Source: Stanieria sp. NIES-3757
Lineage (GTDB): Bacteria; Cyanobacteriota; Cyanobacteriia; Cyanobacteriales; Xenococcaceae
Reading direction: 5' to 3'
DNA: 64,000 bases
NCBI GenBank assembly: GCA_002355455.1
Contig: AP017375.1
Coordinates: forward strand, 5,013,640 to 5,077,639
Below the pieces are notes generated by a model, which was not told where the DNA came from, made no database searches, and was given only the letters and a program-made list of their open reading frames with translations. This document shows, piece after piece, positions 35,352 through 44,379 of the stretch (positions are counted from its first letter, which is position 1; each line of letters begins with the position of its first letter). The position numbers were made by a program, and so were the translations under genes.

Positions 35352-35795
35352 ATGACAGATTGGCTTGAACATACAGTACAGATAGAAGTTGATGTTCCCA
35401 TCGAAACTGTATGGGGACTTTGGTCAGATTTGGAACAAATGCCACGTTGGATGAAATGGATTGATTCGGTTGAGGTACTAGCAGATAATCCCGAACTATC
35501 TCGTTGGAAATTAGCTAGTGGTGGTTTTAACTTTACTTGGTTATCTCGAATTGTTAAACTCGTCCCTGGTCAAATCATTCAATGGGAATCGGTAGACGGT
35601 TTACCCAATCGAGGTGCAGTGAGATTTTATGACCGTCATGGTAGTAGTATTGTCAAGTTATCTGTAGCCTATGGTATTCCTGGGATTTTGGGCAAGATTA
35701 TGGATAATCTTTTTTTGGGAAGAATTGTTGAGTCTACTTTGATGGCTGATATGGAAAGATTTAAAAGTTATGCTCTTAAAACCAAGGGTGAATAG
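35352..35795 (+). CDS. SRPBCC (START-like cyclase/dehydrase) protein
   Basis: A 147-residue START-fold protein: WLEHTVQIEVDVPIETVWGLWSDLEQMPRWMKWIDSVEVL is the common opening of polyketide-cyclase/dehydrase-like SRPBCC proteins, and the C-terminal helix (LMADMERFKSYAL) closes the pocket. It probably binds a hydrophobic ligand. Its position after zds suggests a link to carotenoid or lipid metabolism, which is inference from synteny. Confidence 0.85.
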   Translation: MTDWLEHTVQIEVDVPIETVWGLWSDLEQMPRWMKWIDSVEVLADNPELSRWKLASGGFNFTWLSRIVKLVPGQIIQWESVDGLPNRGAVRFYDRHGSSIVKLSVAYGIPGILGKIMDNLFLGRIVESTLMADMERFKSYALKTKGE

Positions 35796-35926
35796 TTACT
35801 AAAAATTTCCCTAATCGCTATCGCATTCGCATTGGTAACTATCGTGTCGTCATAGAAGTGTCTGGAGAGAAGGTAGAAATGATGCGCGTCCTCCATAGAC
35901 GAGGATTTGAGCGCTATTTTCCTTAA
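35792..35926 (+). pseudogene. C-terminal fragment of a RelE/ParE-type toxin
   Basis: A 44-codon open stretch ending in TAA reads NRYRIRIGNYRVVIEVSG...VLHRRGFERYFP, the C-terminal half of RelE/ParE toxins (typical end: RIRVGDYRVIYE...HRR). There is no start codon: the frame is closed by a TGA overlapping the SRPBCC gene end. The catalytic N-terminal half is missing. Its stop codon overlaps the end of an opposing antitoxin-like fragment. Confidence 0.65.
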
Positions 35927-36006
35927 TTAAAAAGTGCGATCGCATTTTGTTGTTCATCGGGTAATTTTTCTAGTTCTGCAATGACTTGTTGAAGTAGTTC
36001 TGTCAT
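35923..36006 (-). pseudogene. Truncated antitoxin-like gene, copy A
   Basis: An ATG at 36006 opens MTELLQQVIAELEKLPDEQQ, the start of a cyanobacterial toxin-antitoxin antitoxin family as I recall it. It runs out after 27 codons at TAA, just beyond a GCGATCGC octamer. The 57 bases 35951-36007 are identical to copy B at 39051-39107. Confidence 0.55.
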
Positions 36007-36070
36007 AAAGATTAAAGTTTAGACACAATAAATACTTTAATTTGGTGTGCTACTGAAATTGTTCTATTTT
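35936..36070. repeat. Direct repeat copy A (~135 bp)
   Basis: Aligns without gaps to 39036-39170, exactly 3,100 bp away, with a 57-bp identical core over the antitoxin start and a diverged but alignable upstream part ending TCTATTTT. The left border of similarity in both copies is a HIP1 octamer. Confidence 0.8.
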
Positions 36071-36101
36071 TTGAATGGATTTAAACGCGATCACAAAGTG
36101 C

Positions 36102-36167
36102 CTCAGCAAAGCTGAGACCGCGTACGCGCCAGCGAAGCTGTACGCTCTGCGCCTTGGCTGCGCCGAG
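36102..36167. repeat. GC-rich triple-hairpin repeat
   Basis: Three adjacent stems in otherwise AT-rich DNA: CTCAGC-AAA-GCTGAG (36102-36116), GCGTA...TACGC enclosing CAGC-GAA-GCTG (36120-36145), and CTTGGC-TGC-GCCGAG (36153-36167). HIP1-like GATCGCG follows. It resembles palindromic interspersed repeats of cyanobacterial genomes and lies just downstream of the barrel-protein gene. Confidence 0.7.
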
Positions 36168-36202
36168 ATCGCGAATTGGTAATTGTCATAATATCTTTTA
36201 TT

Positions 36203-37333
36203 TTAGAAACGGAACAGTAAACCCAGCCACAACCCTTGCTGCTGCAAATCTAGACCTAATTGGTTAGTTCCTTTTCCATCAAGATACTCAAATTTGGTAA
36301 ATTGGTAGGCAAACTGGAGTGAAGTCAGACGAGAAACCCGATATTGACCACCAAGCAACAAATTCCAGGCTAAGTTGCGATCAGCATTGAGATCAAATCC
36401 AGAAATATTCCCTCGAAAACCCATTGCCCAACGCTCGGATAACTCCAGCCCAATTTGAGTACCAATCATCGGTTCAACGAAGAAAGTAGAAAGTTCAACA
36501 TCTTGATCGGGAATATCAGCACCACCAATGCGAATTGCATTAATTTCAGTCTCCTGACCTAGCCAATTCATTCGTAATCCTAAAATCGGGTCAATAACAA
36601 GCCGAGGATAAGGATTTGATGCAGTGTTATTTTTGTCTAAAACTGTATCGACAACCCGATAAAGAGCTGCCAAATCCAATACACCTTGACGAGCATCCAC
36701 ACTAACTTCGGTATTAATGTTTACATCGGTATTTATTCCATAAGATTGTAAGAATGCTGCTGGGATCGTTACATCAAGATTGCCGTCTCTGCCAATCGAG
36801 AGATAAGAGCCATCAATCAGGAAACCCAAACGGTTTTTCTGTGCCTTCAGTCGTAAATATGCAGCAAAAATGCGATCAAGGTTAACAATATCGCCAAAGT
36901 CTGCTTCAACTGAAGCAGTGCGTCCTCTAACCGTGATGTCTGCATCGACATAAAAAGGAACAAACAAGTAGGGTTCTACTGAAAATTGCCAACGATCATC
37001 GGGTGCAGTGCTAGTAGTCGCAGCTTTTTCAGCAGACAGAAAAGGTTGGGATGGCTCTGATTTAACTTCCGAAAGTTTTTCTAGTTGTAAAAATGCTTCT
37101 GTTGAAAAAGATAGAGGTGATTGTTGGGGAATAAATTCAAGATCTTCTACCGTCAAAGGCGAAACAAATATTGGTGTTGAGAAAATCTCTAACTCGGCGT
37201 TGGGTAATGGTTCACTTGCCGAAACTGGAAAGCTACCAAATGCGATCGCTACTGAGGTAGTAATGCTAGTAAAAGACAGCCAACTAACCAACCGATTAGA
37301 ATTCTTTGGGCGGATTTTATTGTTGATTTGCAT
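36203..37333 (-). CDS. Outer-membrane beta-barrel protein
   Basis: A 376-residue exported protein. A signal peptide ends near residue 40 (FGSFPVSASEPLP); a Pro/Glu-rich linker to about 110 follows; then alternating amphipathic strands (WQFSVEPYLFVPFYVDADITV, NRLGFLIDGSYLSIG, LDLAALYRVVD, RLVIDPILGLRMNWLG, WNLLLGGQYRVSRLTSLQFAYQFTKF) up to the terminal Phe (LWLGLLFRF), the usual barrel sorting signal. Roughly 10-12 strands. It starts 8 bp after the choloylglycine-hydrolase-like gene, so it is co-transcribed with it. Porin, receptor or anchor roles are all possible. Confidence 0.82.
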   Translation of the reverse strand: MQINNKIRPKNSNRLVSWLSFTSITTSVAIAFGSFPVSASEPLPNAELEIFSTPIFVSPLTVEDLEFIPQQSPLSFSTEAFLQLEKLSEVKSEPSQPFLSAEKAATTSTAPDDRWQFSVEPYLFVPFYVDADITVRGRTASVEADFGDIVNLDRIFAAYLRLKAQKNRLGFLIDGSYLSIGRDGNLDVTIPAAFLQSYGINTDVNINTEVSVDARQGVLDLAALYRVVDTVLDKNNTASNPYPRLVIDPILGLRMNWLGQETEINAIRIGGADIPDQDVELSTFFVEPMIGTQIGLELSERWAMGFRGNISGFDLNADRNLAWNLLLGGQYRVSRLTSLQFAYQFTKFEYLDGKGTNQLGLDLQQQGLWLGLLFRF

Positions 37334-37341
37334 GGCTTGAT

Positions 37342-38427
37342 TTAGTTTTCATCTGAGGAAAGAAACTTAGATGGCAGAAAAACAAAAGGTTCAGCAGGTT
37401 GAAATTGTTTTGCCACATTACCTGAATAAAACACACCATCTTTGAGCGTCAGTTTCATGGTTGATGCTTCTTCTGTGAAATTGAGATCCGACAGATTTAC
37501 CCAGAACACATTTGGACTACGAGTTGATTCAAAGAAATAACGCTTGTTTTTCTGATCGGCAACAGTACGCCAAAGTGTTGAGGAAATATTTGGTTGTCCA
37601 GGCGTAGAAATTCCTCTGGGAACAGAAACATTGCGAATCACTGAAAAAACACTGGCAGTAGCCTCATCAACGTCAGACGTTTGTGGAATTGCATTAATAT
37701 AAAATGAAGCGCGCACAAAGCGATCGGCAGCACGATTTGTCCCTGGCAACATCGTTGTGCCACCAATCTGTTTCCAGTAATCATTTAGAGCAAGCTGCTG
37801 CTCATAGATAGGAGAGTTAGTCATTACTTGATATTGACGGCTGTGGTGAATTTGAAGTTTTCCATCCACATATTCAAAAATGGCTGAGTCACCTGTGGCA
37901 TCAGAAAGAGACAAGTGCAACTGACCTGGTTTTCCGTCTGGAGTCATTGTCGTAACTATATAAAAGGGTTCCTGACTCATCGCTTGCACTGCTTCTGCTA
38001 CAGTGGCGTAGTTATCGAGAAAGTATTGCGCCCATAAAGAAATCGATAGGGGTTTACGTGGGTCATTTTCTGTTGGGGTAACATACTCAGACTCAACCAA
38101 ATAAAGCAGGTTAGCAACTAAGCCCTCCTCGTTCATGCCGTCTGCTGTGCCAGCATCAAAGCCCGATGCTATAACACTACCGTATTTGGAAGTCCATTCA
38201 ATTGAGTTTTCTCCCGCAGCACCATTGCGTTGTACACCTCTTGGCAAAGCCCAAAGATTTGTTAACATTTCGGTCTGCCAGTCCATAGTGCGTGCAGTAA
38301 AAATCGTATCATCTGGCCCAAGATAAACAACACGAGTGCAAGCGATCGCAGAATCTATATTTAGCAGTCCAATCATCAATGCAGTCATGCTGCTAACTAA
38401 AGAGCGATAAATCATAATTTTTAGCAT
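37342..38427 (-). CDS. Linear amide C-N hydrolase (choloylglycine hydrolase / penicillin V acylase family)
   Basis: A 361-residue exported Ntn hydrolase. Signal-peptide cleavage after SAIA would expose Cys30 (CTRVVYLGPDD) as N-terminal nucleophile. Family residues follow at the right distances: Arg46 and Asp49 (TARTMDWQ), Asn106, Asn204 (VMTNSPIYEQQ) and Arg271 (NVSVPRGIST). Members cleave bile-salt amides, penicillin V or acyl-homoserine lactones. A cyanobacterium has no bile salts, so a lactone or other N-acyl amide is a better guess. It is co-transcribed with a beta-barrel gene, and the pair lies between two direct repeats. Confidence 0.88.
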   Translation of the reverse strand: MLKIMIYRSLVSSMTALMIGLLNIDSAIACTRVVYLGPDDTIFTARTMDWQTEMLTNLWALPRGVQRNGAAGENSIEWTSKYGSVIASGFDAGTADGMNEEGLVANLLYLVESEYVTPTENDPRKPLSISLWAQYFLDNYATVAEAVQAMSQEPFYIVTTMTPDGKPGQLHLSLSDATGDSAIFEYVDGKLQIHHSRQYQVMTNSPIYEQQLALNDYWKQIGGTTMLPGTNRAADRFVRASFYINAIPQTSDVDEATASVFSVIRNVSVPRGISTPGQPNISSTLWRTVADQKNKRYFFESTRSPNVFWVNLSDLNFTEEASTMKLTLKDGVFYSGNVAKQFQPAEPFVFLPSKFLSSDEN

Positions 38428-38980
38428 TAATAGTTAATTGATTAGAGCTACGGCAAAATTCCCAAAATTAAAATTTTTGAGAAAAATAAGTTCAGCCGTT
38501 CAGGAAGAAAGAAGTAAAAAAATAATTGTTTAGATTATTTGAATGTGGTTTGAAAACCTAATTTTTAGCTAACTTTTATTTTTCCAGAAGGTCGATGAAA
38601 AGCTTTATCGCCTTTAATCATAAGCAGTATCTTAAAAAAATGATTGGAAAAGAAAATGAAGAATTTTTCATTTCTAAGAAAAATAGCAGAAAACATAACT
38701 ACGTCTAGTCATAATTAGGCTTAAAATGTAATTTTATTTTTATATATTAATAATTTAGGCAGTGTCGCTCGGCGATTAGTTCAGTTAAAAATTACAAATG
38801 CGATCAGGCTAGGATGTCACTTTGCGATACCTTAATTATTTAATGCTACATTTCATTTTTTATTGCCTTCTTCCTGGTATGCAATCGGCAAAACCCAGTG
38901 CCTCTGTGTAGCCTTGTACGTATCTCATCTGCTTGATTAACGGCAAAAGTTGTGTTTTGAAAACGAGATGTCCAATCTTG
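38428..38980. other. Intergenic region with decayed sequence
   Basis: About 550 bases upstream of the hydrolase gene. The right part, adjoining antitoxin fragment B, has short open stretches on the minus strand in shifted frames but nothing I can name. The rest is AT-rich promoter-like DNA. Confidence 0.4.
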
Positions 38981-39106
38981 TTAGTTTTTAAGTTCGGTTA
39001 TAAGACGAGTAGCGGTCAGCTTGCGCTGGCACTTCGCGATCGCATCTTGCTGTTCATCGGGTAATTTTTCTAGTTCTGCAATGACTTGTTGAAGTAGTTC
39101 TGTCAT
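38981..39106 (-). pseudogene. Truncated antitoxin-like gene, copy B
   Basis: The ATG at 39106 opens the same MTELLQQVIAELEKLPDEQQ as copy A, continues DAIAKCQRKLTATRLITELKN and stops after 41 codons. Similarity to the antitoxin family ends right after the GCGATCGC octamer, so the C-terminal toxin-binding part has been replaced. No toxin gene is adjacent. Confidence 0.55.
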
Positions 39107-39170
39107 AGATATTAAGAGTTAAACACATTAGCTACTCTAATTTTATCTGCTACTGAAATTCTTCTATTTT
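39036..39170. repeat. Direct repeat copy B (~135 bp)
   Basis: Partner of 35936-36070, same orientation, offset exactly 3,100 bp and no gaps over 135 bases. The hydrolase/barrel gene pair lies between the copies. Confidence 0.8.
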
Positions 39171-39273
39171 AAGATTGGAGCGAGTGCGATCGCACTAGTT
39201 GTCCTAATATCGTCATAATTTTAAAGTGATAACTCTTAAGATAACCTGTATATGGTAGAAATCGAAGTATTTG

Positions 39274-40191
39274 TTAGCTTTTATTGGGTTTTTTAACCCT
39301 ATGGGTTTCGGTTAGGAAAACTGCAAGAGTGGATGCTGCTCCTACAGCTAATTTTGCGTGTCGTGGCTGTAACCCTTTATTTGCGCTTAGTTTGCCATGA
39401 CCAGTACCATAGTGATTTCTGAGTTCAGCAACACCCTGAGTTATTGACGCTAGATTACTTAATAGACGTTTAATAGTATCACTTGCTTTTGCCTTATCTG
39501 GAATATTGTCGGGAGTTAACTCTAACTGCTGTACAGTGTTTTTAACAAGTTTTGGTAAGTCATCACTCTTGGAAAAGGATATATTGCATTCATGTAAGAT
39601 GCTTTTACAGCATGTTTCTACTAATTCTTTTGCTGTTCCTATAGCAAGTTCAGGATCTTGATTTATAGCAGTTTCCATGCGAGTAATTTGCTGTGAAATA
39701 TATCCAACATCTGTACCAGAAAATACTTCTTTAGCAGATTGTATTCCTGGTGCAACCGAAGTTCCAATAAAACGACCTATAAAAACAGGCTTGTCTGAAA
39801 TGCGTGTTTTTTCAACTATTTGGTATCCGTCATTTTTTAGATAGCTGTTATAAAGCTGGCAAAGTCTCTCACATTCTGTTACATCTGCTCGTACTACAGG
39901 ATGAATAGTTTCACAAAGAAATCTTAGAAAAGTTTCATCATCGCCTCTCATGAGATTAAATCTTGAATCTTTAAATACCCAGCCAGGTTCCCAATCATCA
40001 TTGAATACTGTATGTTGCCAAATATCCTTAGTAGCATTTTGAAACCTGTTATCAAAAGATGGCATTGAATCTAAATCCCAAATTCTAGAAAGAAAATCAA
40101 TTTCTTCTAGGCGACCATATAAGTTAATTTGTTCTAAAAGTATAAAATCGATAATATCTCTTCTAGTGATTTCAGTTATCTTAATAGCCAT
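39274..40191 (-). CDS. Abortive-infection family protein (Abi C-terminal domain)
   Basis: A protein of about 305 residues starting at the ATG at 40191 (MAIKITEITRRDIIDFIL) behind GGGGATCG. The N-terminal third resembles the AbiJ-type N-terminal domain (RRDIIDFILLEQINLYGRLEEIDFLSRIWDL read in parts). The C-terminal Abi_C-like region is clear: AIGTAKELVETCCKSILHE, LRNHYGTGHGK and LAVGAASTLAVFLTETH. Such proteins mediate phage-induced growth arrest or death in other bacteria. It stands alone next to toxin-antitoxin remnants. Effector chemistry is not evident from the sequence. Confidence 0.8.
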   Translation of the reverse strand: MAIKITEITRRDIIDFILLEQINLYGRLEEIDFLSRIWDLDSMPSFDNRFQNATKDIWQHTVFNDDWEPGWVFKDSRFNLMRGDDETFLRFLCETIHPVVRADVTECERLCQLYNSYLKNDGYQIVEKTRISDKPVFIGRFIGTSVAPGIQSAKEVFSGTDVGYISQQITRMETAINQDPELAIGTAKELVETCCKSILHECNISFSKSDDLPKLVKNTVQQLELTPDNIPDKAKASDTIKRLLSNLASITQGVAELRNHYGTGHGKLSANKGLQPRHAKLAVGAASTLAVFLTETHRVKKPNKS

Positions 40192-40394
40192 TTCGATCCC
40201 CAAAATAAAAAACTAATTATCAGTAACATAAAAAAATTTTTGGAAATAATTTCATAAAAAAACCTGCTCAAAAACTTCTCGAACAAGTCAGTAAAATTAT
40301 TTATTTTAAGTATTGATCGAAAAAATTCAGATGAATTTAGATAAGATACTACAACATGCTTCATGATAACGGTGGAATTATTAATCGTCATCAT
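40176..40394 (-). CDS. Doubtful small ORF upstream of the Abi gene
   Basis: A 72-codon frame ending 16 bp inside the Abi start. The peptide is basic and aromatic with a hydrophobic stretch near the C-terminus (FFMLLIISFLFWG). A small membrane protein overlapping a defence gene could be a toxin or sensor, but composition is AT-driven and no good ribosome binding site is seen. Listed for completeness. Confidence 0.22.
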   Translation of the reverse strand: MMTINNSTVIMKHVVVSYLNSSEFFRSILKINNFTDLFEKFLSRFFYEIISKNFFMLLIISFLFWGSKWLLR

Positions 40395-40647
40395 TTACAT
40401 GAAAGTGGTATAAATCGGGAAAACCAGAATGCTGCTGTGGTGGTTTCCTACCCGTTACTGTGCGCCAAAATCACTACAATATCATTAAAGACCATAAAAA
40501 TTAACTAAATAACTGATTAGCTATTCATCAGAGACTATAAACTGGAACAATCCTCAGTATCTTCAGGGATTTGTTTGATTCTCCAGTAGAACTAATCAAC
40601 AGCAACTATCAGAACTAATATTTTATTTCCTAACTGAGATCGAAAAA

Positions 40648-43263
40648 ATGCAACCAACCAACCCACAAAAATTTACGGAAAAAGCCTGGCAAGCAATTGT
40701 TCGGACTCCCGATATTGCTAAAGAAAATAAACATCAACAAATAGAAAGCGAACATTTACTCAAGGCACTGATTGAAGAAGAAGGATTAGCCAATAGTATC
40801 TTCAACAAGGCTAATATTAGTGTCCAACGAGTGCGGGATAAAACCGATGAGTTTATCAATCGTCAACCGAAGGTATCTAATCTAGGAGAGTCTGTTTATC
40901 TGGGACGTAGTTTAGATACGTTGTTAGATCGGGCAGAAAATCACCGTAAGGAATTTGATGATGAATATATTTCCATCGAACACTTACTCTTAGCTTATGC
41001 CAAAGACGATCGCTTGGGGAGAAAGTTATTTCAAGAGTTTGGATTGAGCGAAAATAAACTGAGGGAGATTATTCAAGATGTAAGAGGTAGTCAGAAGGTT
41101 ACCGATCAAAATCCTGAAGGTAAGTATCAATCTCTAGAAAAGTATGGTAGAGAGTTAACCCAACTAGCTAGACAAGGTAAACTCGATCCTGTCATTGGTA
41201 GGGATGAAGAAATTCGTCGTACCATTCAAATCCTTTCCCGTCGTACTAAAAACAACCCCGTGTTAATTGGTGAACCAGGGGTTGGTAAGACTGCTATTGT
41301 AGAGGGATTGGCCCAGCGAATTGTCAACCGTGACGTACCCGAATCATTACGCGATCGCAAATTAGTTGCTTTGGATATGGGTGCATTAATTGCGGGAGCA
41401 AAATATCGCGGTGAGTTTGAAGAAAGACTCAAAGCTGTCCTTAAGGAAGTTACCGAGTCGGAAGGGAACATCATCATGTTTATTGATGAGATTCATACCG
41501 TAGTAGGTGCAGGTGCGACTCAAGGGGCGATGGATGCGGGTAATTTACTCAAACCGATGTTAGCTAGGGGTGAATTACGCTGTATTGGTGCGACGACTTT
41601 GGATGAGTATCGCAAGTATATCGAAAAGGATGCTGCTTTAGAAAGACGCTTCCAATCTGTCTTGGTAGACGAACCCAACGTGATCGATACTATTTCGATT
41701 CTAAGAGGATTAAAAGAACGCTACGAAGTTCACCACGGGGTCAAAATTTCTGACACTTCCTTAGTTGCTGCTGCTACTCTATCTAATCGTTACATCAGCG
41801 ATCGCTTTTTACCAGATAAGGCGATCGACTTAGTAGACGAGGCTGCTGCGAAGTTAAAAATGGAAATTACCTCTAAACCAGAGGAATTAGACGAAATTGA
41901 CCGCAAAATCCTGCAATTAGAAATGGAACGGTTATCTTTACAAAAAGAAGATGACGTACTTTCTAGAGAAAGATTGGAAAAACTGGAAAAAGAATTAGCC
42001 AATCTTAAAGAGGAGCAATCGGAATTAAATGCCCAATGGCAGTCGGAAAAAGAAGTTATCGACCAAATTCGCACGCTTAAGGAAGAAATTGACCGAGTTA
42101 ACCTGGAAATTCAACAGGCAGAACGAGATTACGATCTAAATCGCGCTGCGGAATTACGCTACGGAAAACTAACCGACTTACAAAGACAAATCCGAGAAAT
42201 CGAAAGTAAGCTCGCAGAAAGACAAACTACTGGTCGTAATATGCTACGGGAGGAAGTAACTGAAGCGGATATTGCTGAAATTATTTCTAAATGGACTGGT
42301 ATTCCGATTAGTAAGCTGGTAGAATCTGAAAAAGAAAAACTCCTCCATCTCGAAGACGAATTACATCAACGAGTCATCGGACAGGATGAAGCTGTCATTG
42401 CGGTAGCAGATGCTATTCAACGTTCTCGCGCTGGTTTAGCCGATCCCGAACGTCCTACTGCTAGCTTTATTTTCCTAGGTCCTACTGGGGTAGGTAAAAC
42501 GGAACTTGCCAAAGCTTTAGCCGTCACCCTGTTTGATAGTGAAGAAGCTTTGGTTCGGATCGATATGTCCGAATACATGGAGAAACATACCGTTTCCCGT
42601 CTCATCGGCGCACCTCCTGGATATGTGGGTTACGAAGAAGGCGGACAATTAACCGAAGCTATTCGCCGTCGTCCTTATTCTGTAATTCTTTTTGATGAAA
42701 TTGAAAAGGCACACAACGATGTCTTCAACATCATGCTACAAATCCTCGATGATGGTAGATTAACCGATTCTCAAGGTCGCACAGTAGACTTCAAAAATAC
42801 TATCATTATCATGACCAGTAATATCGGTTCTCAATACATCCTCGATGTAGCTGGCGATGATAACCGTTATGAAGAAATGCGATCGCGCGTGATGGATGCG
42901 ATGCGCAATAGTTTTCGTCCCGAATTCCTGAACCGAATCGATGAGATTATTATCTTCCACGGTTTACAAAAAGCGCAACTACGCAACATTGTCAAGATTC
43001 AGATCCAACGTCTCGAAGATCGTTTGGAAGAACAAAAACTATGCCTGAAGATGTCCGAAGCAGCTTTAGATTTCTTAGCCGAACTCGGTTACGATCCAGT
43101 GTATGGTGCTAGACCGCTAAAACGGGCAATTCAAAGATACTTAGAAACTGCGATCGCGAAATCGATTTTACGAGGGGAATTTAAAGGCGGTGATACTATC
43201 TTTGTGGATGTAGAAGATGAGCGTTTAAGCTTGAAAAGAGTGCCAGTCGAGATGCTAGCTTAA
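40648..43263 (+). CDS. clpB: ATP-dependent chaperone ClpB
   Basis: An 871-residue Hsp100 disaggregase. Order: Clp N-domain (1-145), first AAA+ module with GEPGVGKT and a [10 protein letters not shown] Walker B, the coiled-coil middle domain (about 400-525) that defines ClpB over ClpC, second AAA+ with GPTGVGKT and [12 protein letters not shown], and the C-terminal domain. It resolubilises aggregates with DnaK. Cyanobacteria often have two ClpB proteins, one constitutive and one heat-induced; which this is cannot be read. A perfect hairpin follows. Confidence 0.95.
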   Translation: MQPTNPQKFTEKAWQAIVRTPDIAKENKHQQIESEHLLKALIEEEGLANSIFNKANISVQRVRDKTDEFINRQPKVSNLGESVYLGRSLDTLLDRAENHRKEFDDEYISIEHLLLAYAKDDRLGRKLFQEFGLSENKLREIIQDVRGSQKVTDQNPEGKYQSLEKYGRELTQLARQGKLDPVIGRDEEIRRTIQILSRRTKNNPVLIGEPGVGKTAIVEGLAQRIVNRDVPESLRDRKLVALDMGALIAGAKYRGEFEERLKAVLKEVTESEGNIIMFIDEIHTVVGAGATQGAMDAGNLLKPMLARGELRCIGATTLDEYRKYIEKDAALERRFQSVLVDEPNVIDTISILRGLKERYEVHHGVKISDTSLVAAATLSNRYISDRFLPDKAIDLVDEAAAKLKMEITSKPEELDEIDRKILQLEMERLSLQKEDDVLSRERLEKLEKELANLKEEQSELNAQWQSEKEVIDQIRTLKEEIDRVNLEIQQAERDYDLNRAAELRYGKLTDLQRQIREIESKLAERQTTGRNMLREEVTEADIAEIISKWTGIPISKLVESEKEKLLHLEDELHQRVIGQDEAVIAVADAIQRSRAGLADPERPTASFIFLGPTGVGKTELAKALAVTLFDSEEALVRIDMSEYMEKHTVSRLIGAPPGYVGYEEGGQLTEAIRRRPYSVILFDEIEKAHNDVFNIMLQILDDGRLTDSQGRTVDFKNTIIIMTSNIGSQYILDVAGDDNRYEEMRSRVMDAMRNSFRPEFLNRIDEIIIFHGLQKAQLRNIVKIQIQRLEDRLEEQKLCLKMSEAALDFLAELGYDPVYGARPLKRAIQRYLETAIAKSILRGEFKGGDTIFVDVEDERLSLKRVPVEMLA

Positions 43264-43285
43264 TCTCTAACAACAGGTAATTTAG

Positions 43286-43313
43286 GTAGGGAGAATTCAT
43301 GAATTCTCCCTAC
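43286..43313 (+). terminator. Perfect 28-bp palindrome after clpB
   Basis: GTAGGGAGAATTCA and TGAATTCTCCCTAC form an uninterrupted 14-bp dyad 23 bases after the clpB stop, followed by TATTTTC. It can act as a terminator. It is also one of four 28-bp palindromes with GTAG/CTAC-type ends in the window. Confidence 0.6.
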
Positions 43314-43385
43314 TATTTTCTTGAATATTATTAATACAAATTTGAATTATAGCAGTCGAAGGAAAGATCGGGACTCACAAGTCTT

Positions 43386-43413
43386 GTAGGAACGAACCAC
43401 AGTTCGCCTCTAC
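43386..43413. repeat. 28-bp palindromic repeat copy 3
   Basis: GTAGGAACGAAC-CACA-GTTCGCCTCTAC: GTAG/CTAC ends and a GAAC/GTTC core pair; the middle is mismatched. It lies 73 bp beyond the clpB palindrome. Confidence 0.5.
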
Positions 43414-43573
43414 GTTAAATACTGTGTCCTAACCTATAATTCAGCTGCTATAACTAAAAAAAAGCGATCGCAGCTTCACGCTTCTGCGGAGCAGGTCGAG
43501 TCTTGATGCTATTAGTTTTCTAGGAATTATGTCCCTAGTCACAACACGCCGATCGCTTTAAAGTAAACTTCAA

Positions 43574-44083
43574 CTAAATTGAAACTTCGCTTAGTTCCCG
43601 AGTTAGATGTTCAAAAGGCTCATCAATAAAATCAGTATTATTGATTCCTGCATTAGTAGCCATCTGTTTAACTAAATCCTTCATGATTTGAATTCCTATT
43701 ACGGTAGAACCAATGGGAACTCCTAGAGAATTATAAGTTTCTCTTAAACCTTGTAGCACTCTTTCATCGAGGACATTCATATCACCAGCAACTAAAGCGT
43801 AACTAGCATAGCGCAGATAATAATCCATATCTCGTAAACAAGCAGAATAACGACGAGTAGTATAAGCGTTTCCGCCTGGACGAATTAATTCTGGTACTTG
43901 TTCAAACAAACTAGAACCAGCTTGTCTAACAATACCTGCTGCATTAGCAGTAATCATAGTAGCTACTGTTACTCTAGCCGTACCAGATTCAAAATAAGCT
44001 TTAAGAGTATCCAGTGCGTTACGGTCAAGATAGCGACCAGTAACATCATAATTTTTAATTAATTTGGTAACCGCGTCTCGCAT
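43574..44083 (-). CDS. apcF: Allophycocyanin beta-18 subunit ApcF
   Basis: A 169-residue phycobiliprotein. The family start MRDAVTKLIKNYDVTGRYLD is at 44083, so the six extra codons of the longer frame are not used. The bilin cysteine is Cys82 in YSACLRDMDYYLRYASYAL, and GGNAYTTRR holds the Asn that is methylated in beta-type subunits. ApcF pairs with the ApcE bilin domain in a terminal-emitter trimer of the phycobilisome core and favours transfer to photosystem II. Length is normal for ApcF. Confidence 0.94.
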   Translation of the reverse strand: MRDAVTKLIKNYDVTGRYLDRNALDTLKAYFESGTARVTVATMITANAAGIVRQAGSSLFEQVPELIRPGGNAYTTRRYSACLRDMDYYLRYASYALVAGDMNVLDERVLQGLRETYNSLGVPIGSTVIGIQIMKDLVKQMATNAGINNTDFIDEPFEHLTRELSEVSI

Positions 44084-44336
44084 TATAATAATTTCTCCCA
44101 ACTGCGATTGTCTTACTTGGCTTAGAATAGCCTAATTTTATTTTCTATTTATTTATAATCCCACAAGAAGCGACAGGGATCTTGAATACACCAGTATTTT
44201 GAAGATTTAAAACAAAATACACCATTAAAATCTTAAATAAATTTAAGACTATTTATTAAGACTCAAATATTTTGTTAAGTTAGACACATTTTTGGGAAAT
44301 TTACAGATTATTATTCGATTCAGACATGCTATTTCT

Positions 44337-44379
44337 GTAGCAATGGAAACAAAATCTTGGCATCGCAATTCTCTAGGAT
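44337..44379 (+). promoter_or_regulatory. NtcA-activated promoter of glnA
   Basis: GTA-N8-AAC (44337-44350) differs by one base from the NtcA consensus GTA-N8-TAC and is followed after exactly 23 bases by TAGGAT (44374-44379), a TAN3T -10 box. That arrangement is the canonical class II NtcA promoter. It sits 42 bp before the glnA start, with GGAG at 44411-44414 as ribosome binding site. Confidence 0.7.

Noticed and set aside
37008-37340. + strand ORF of 110 codons across the barrel-protein gene start
   Set aside because: Antisense to the signal peptide and linker of a well-supported gene; no homology seen.
42760-42960. Several minus-strand ORFs inside clpB
   Set aside because: All are shadows of the highly conserved second AAA+ module.
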